A DNA stretch of 64,000 bases from the NCBI GenBank assembly GCA_964019055.1, contig OZ025218.1, positions 4,965,259 through 5,029,258 of the forward strand, read 5' to 3'. This DNA is from Anthopleura xanthogrammica. Its lineage: Eukaryota; Cnidaria; Anthozoa; Actiniaria; Actiniidae. The notes under the pieces are model-generated. The model was not told the origin of the DNA. It worked only from the letters and a program-made list of their open reading frames with translations, and did not search any database. Shown here piece after piece: positions 61,001 to 64,000 of the stretch. Each line of letters starts with the position of its first letter. The first letter of the stretch is position 1. Position numbers and translations under genes: made by a program.

Positions 61001-61090
61001 AGTTTCGATACGATATCTTTCTTCCTGTCCTTGGACTTAACTTTAATTTCAAAATGATTGCAGATAGCCTTCAACATAGCTACGTTGAAT
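58063..61090. other. Intergenic region, LINE to transposase-like gene
   Basis: Contains degenerate repeats with CCTAAATGGTACCAAA (58345-58500) and the direct duplication at 58979-59264. From 59265 to 61090 I see nothing coding or clearly repetitive; if the neighbouring transposase-like ORF is part of an element, one terminus could lie here. Confidence 0.5.
58979..59264 (+). repeat. Near-identical 110-bp direct duplication
   Basis: Copies at about 58979-59089 and 59154-59264 share long identical text (ATTTATCTCAACTTGTTTCG, GAACTCAGTGATTGGACATT, ATGCATCATGGTAAGTGTTC), separated by about 65 bases. The near-identity implies a recent event. Confidence 0.92.
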
Positions 61091-63937
61091 TCATCCATCC
61101 ATGTCGTAGCATATCGGGTGTTTAACTTGAACCTCAGCATTTATTTGGTCGATCAGTTCTTGCCTTTCAGAGGACTCTAATAAACATTGGAGGTCATCTT
61201 CTTCTTCTACCGACATTCCGATCAAGCCTTTTCGGCGTGCTGCCGTAAGACGTGAGAAAGCCCCTTGTATTTGTGTCTTGGTCAGCCATTCTGTGCGGCT
61301 AAATTGTCGTTCGTTGGATACATTTGTCGAAGTCCTCATGCTTATCGCAACCTGAGCAGGATCAGCCTTCTTGCCGGTTCTCTCTCCAAGCATATATATT
61401 GCTGTAAGATATTTCTTGACTTTCTCCGAGAATCGAGCGTTACTCCGTGCTTTGCTTAGAGCCCATCCTGTCTCAAGCAACGAACTCTCCGCATTTGATG
61501 CTTCAGAGGCCACCTTGGTTGCAGTTTTAACACTAATGGAATCAACAGACGAGAACTTTGTTGCCCAGTCTATTCTTATCTTATCGTACTGACTTATCTT
61601 CGTGTGCTTGCCAACATCCAAGTGCAACTCAAGTTCTGCAAAGGCCTTGAATGCTTCAACACATCCTGGAACAGAACATTCAAACAACGACACTTCGTTG
61701 TCTTCTTCGTTTCGTTTTGTCTGTGATCGAGGCTTAATCTTACGTTTCTCAGGTGAGTCACAGAAACCCTTGGCTTCCAGAGTTTTGAGCATGGTCGGCC
61801 CTTGGTGCTTTACAAAAACATTATCATAAGAAACCAGCTTTCCGCAGCCAATACCGTAAGATCTCCAAACTCTCACTCCAGTAGTTTCATATTGAAAGTT
61901 ATGATAGGTGCTGAAATGTTCGATTTTGTTGATGTTCAGGGACTTCTTTGTTTCATCGACATCGTTAACTGCGGCCGTCGTCCCTTTAACAGGATGATGT
62001 TCAAGAGCCTCTCTCATATCAGCTGCCATGAGAATGTCGTGACCTTCGTTGCAATAGGTACGAATTGAACACTTCATAGGACACAGAATGCGATCGCAAA
62101 TGTCTTTTCCAGACTGCGGCTCAGAGTAATGATAACTTTCCACTAGAACGCCTACTCTGTTACCAACATCTCTCACAGCTGCAATCAAGGAGCTATTGTG
62201 GTAGCAGCCTGCCTCGTCCGATCTTAGATAGACTTTTTGAAGGAGAGGATTCTTTTTCTTCAAGTAAGCAAGAAGGTCTTCTATTATTGAAGTGACTGCG
62301 TACCAGTCTTGAGTGCAACGGTCAATTAAATGAGCATAAGAAGTGACATCTAAAGTTCCTGATGTTTCACTTGAAGAAACCACACTGCTTACGTGCCAGC
62401 TAAGGCCCCTCTTTCCGTACCAATCCGTCTGTTTTTCACGAAAACGTAACTGCAGAAACTTCATAGCCCAATCCATGACTATCAGACATGAGCTACTGTC
62501 CAGCTTAGTGAGGATGTCTTGTTTTGCACATTCTTGGTTGACTGTTCTTAAAATATGGGCTTTCCACAGGAAGATGGACTCGGTGGCCTTTTCAACGTCA
62601 TAAATCAAATCTCCTTGTTGTTCCTTGCTGTAGAAAGTTAGCGTGCTGTCATCTTTAATTAGCTTCTTTATCTTGCGGAGATAGGAAGTGACGTCATCAC
62701 ACTGAGAGCATTGTTCCGTATGCTTGTGTGTGCACTCTTCTTTAAAATCTGAATCTGCAGGATCACTAAGTGCGAACTTTCGGCAGTGATCGGGACAGTG
62801 ACTTTCGTCCTCCTGGCAATGGCATTGGTATTCCGTCTTGAAATACCTCTTTCCTTCTTGTAACGATCTTTTTAACTTTTCTGATGTGCCCTTTTCTAGC
62901 CCTAATGAATCGACCTCTTCAACGATTTTAGCAAGTCGGTCAAAACCAGCGGCACCATCGGATGCTATGTTATCAAGTCCGCTCATAGACTTTTGTTGGG
63001 AAGCTTCTGTTACATCTAGTATACGAAACAGCGTTGCACGGCTGAGTGGCTCCGTTTGTTCTTCCCCACAAAACTGAATGTACTGTTTGATGATAGTTGA
63101 CCTGGTGACTTTGCGAATGATGTTCGGCATTGTAATTTTTTCTCCGCTTTCAAGTTTTAGCTTTCTCGTGCCAAAGGCCACATCCTGATTGAAGTAAGGC
63201 CGGTTGATAAAATCAACAAAATGGTCGACCTTTGCGGCTGGTAATCTTACACGGTGAGAAGGCAATTTCTCGATTGCAGAGCCTGGCCCACATTCTTTTG
63301 CATGAGCTCTGGCCCGTTTTATTTGCCACTCCGTTAATTTTGCGTAAGGCTCATGCATCTTCTGTAGCATTTTCACAGGATAACGGTGCGCATATAGGCT
63401 CAGAATCTGTGTTTTTACATTTTTTGTTGCTGCATTTTTGTAGGCTTGCATGAAAGGACCGAGCTCTTGGAAATCAGTTCCTCTATCTAATTTGAGGCAG
63501 GAATGAAACAGTTGCTCGCCAGCTTTTGGTGCTATAATATCACATACAACACCACATGCTTCGGTAGCCTTTTCTATACACACCTTTTTCTCGTTTTCTG
63601 TTGCTTCATCCCACGTCTTTTGAAGCTGAAATGTCAGTTGACTAAATGGAACAGCATTCGAAGTCTCTTTGCTGAGTTGACACATTGCAGCATTGAACAC
63701 TGAAAGTGCCGATTCATTTTCTACTTCCTCTTCTTGGGAGCTTCCACTTCCGCTTCCCCGACCAAACCAACAACCGGGAGTCCACTCGGCTGCTTGACTG
63801 TCAGATTTAGGAGGGCTCCCACGGACAGTGGGGGTTGATGGAATGCATGAGGTCAAATTCATTACCGCAACACGCTTCGCAAGCCTAAGGAGTGCACGTT
63901 CAAAAAAAACTGGGATAAGTTTTAAGAATGAAAACAA
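61091..63937 (-). CDS. DDE-transposase-like 948-residue protein with C2H2 zinc finger, intronless
   Basis: One open frame. A later ATG at 63862 (MNLTSCIPSTP) is an equally good start. Residues 60-75 are Ser/Gly/Glu-rich. A Cys/His cluster lies around residues 368-420 (CHCQEDESHCPDHC, CTHKHTEQCSQC). CLIVMDWAMKF (about 485), VYLRSDEAGCYHNSS (about 570) and HYSEPQSGKDICDRI (about 603) have the spacing and flavour of a DDE/RNase-H-fold core; the GKDICD stretch recalls the GKGxCDG motif of transposase-derived proteins. A C2H2 finger (FECSVPGC, then H and H in LHLDVGKH) follows near 752-775. I see no terminal repeats, which favours a domesticated or non-terminally complete copy. Exact superfamily not identified. 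Confidence 0.7.
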   Translation of the reverse strand: MFSFLKLIPVFFERALLRLAKRVAVMNLTSCIPSTPTVRGSPPKSDSQAAEWTPGCWFGRGSGSGSSQEEEVENESALSVFNAAMCQLSKETSNAVPFSQLTFQLQKTWDEATENEKKVCIEKATEACGVVCDIIAPKAGEQLFHSCLKLDRGTDFQELGPFMQAYKNAATKNVKTQILSLYAHRYPVKMLQKMHEPYAKLTEWQIKRARAHAKECGPGSAIEKLPSHRVRLPAAKVDHFVDFINRPYFNQDVAFGTRKLKLESGEKITMPNIIRKVTRSTIIKQYIQFCGEEQTEPLSRATLFRILDVTEASQQKSMSGLDNIASDGAAGFDRLAKIVEEVDSLGLEKGTSEKLKRSLQEGKRYFKTEYQCHCQEDESHCPDHCRKFALSDPADSDFKEECTHKHTEQCSQCDDVTSYLRKIKKLIKDDSTLTFYSKEQQGDLIYDVEKATESIFLWKAHILRTVNQECAKQDILTKLDSSSCLIVMDWAMKFLQLRFREKQTDWYGKRGLSWHVSSVVSSSETSGTLDVTSYAHLIDRCTQDWYAVTSIIEDLLAYLKKKNPLLQKVYLRSDEAGCYHNSSLIAAVRDVGNRVGVLVESYHYSEPQSGKDICDRILCPMKCSIRTYCNEGHDILMAADMREALEHHPVKGTTAAVNDVDETKKSLNINKIEHFSTYHNFQYETTGVRVWRSYGIGCGKLVSYDNVFVKHQGPTMLKTLEAKGFCDSPEKRKIKPRSQTKRNEEDNEVSLFECSVPGCVEAFKAFAELELHLDVGKHTKISQYDKIRIDWATKFSSVDSISVKTATKVASEASNAESSLLETGWALSKARSNARFSEKVKKYLTAIYMLGERTGKKADPAQVAISMRTSTNVSNERQFSRTEWLTKTQIQGAFSRLTAARRKGLIGMSVEEEDDLQCLLESSERQELIDQINAEVQVKHPICYDMDG

Positions 63938-64000
63938 ATGATATAGATAATATAGAGGGGGAGGCCAAAGTAAGGTATTCTAATGATTTATTTCTCTACT

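Overview
The window is a piece of an animal nuclear genome: AT-rich, intron-rich, full of short inverted-repeat DNA transposons, tRNA-derived SINE-like repeats and a LINE fragment. The mix of gene families (SRCR/MAM/LDLa/CUB receptors, a PAN-EGF-fibrinogen-like secreted protein, an intronless NOX/ferric-reductase-like gene) fits a marine invertebrate, most likely an anthozoan cnidarian (coral or sea anemone). The species assignment is inference; nothing in the sequence names it.

Bases 3-36944 (+) hold one very large gene, open at its 5' end. I traced 40 exons by splice sites, phase and domain continuity. Their sum is 5850 nt, exactly 1950 codons including the stop. In order the protein has: hydrophobic leader, LRRNT, LRRCT, MAM, SRCR, LDLa, MAM, LDLa, MAM, three SRCR, WSC, CUB, linker, CUB, Ser/Thr-rich stalk, one transmembrane helix with a basic stop-transfer, a Pro-rich cytoplasmic tail with two PPPY motifs, and a C-terminal U-box. 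A multi-domain adhesion or pattern-recognition ectodomain joined to a ubiquitin-ligase module is the most striking thing in the window. Almost every domain cassette is bounded by phase-1 introns, as expected from exon shuffling.

Bases 40333-42248 (-) hold a three-exon gene for a secreted protein. Its coding sequence is joined across a GC-AG intron, and its C-terminal motif looks to me like one also found in bacteria. Bases 45075-46655 (-) hold an intronless 526-residue NOX/ferric-reductase-like flavocytochrome. Bases 50202-54471 (+) hold a PAN-EGF-fibrinogen-like secreted protein. It is followed directly by an array of about 18 copies of a 71-bp tandem repeat. Bases 56439-57674 (+) are a 5'-truncated LINE reverse transcriptase with its 3' tail. 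Bases 61091-63937 (-) are a 948-residue intronless ORF that looks like a DDE transposase or a gene domesticated from one.

Introns and intergenic stretches are dominated by inverted-repeat elements, several in two or more copies within the window. One insertion is dated relative to a local duplication by its preserved empty site. Another has split a Ser/Thr-stalk exon of the receptor gene.
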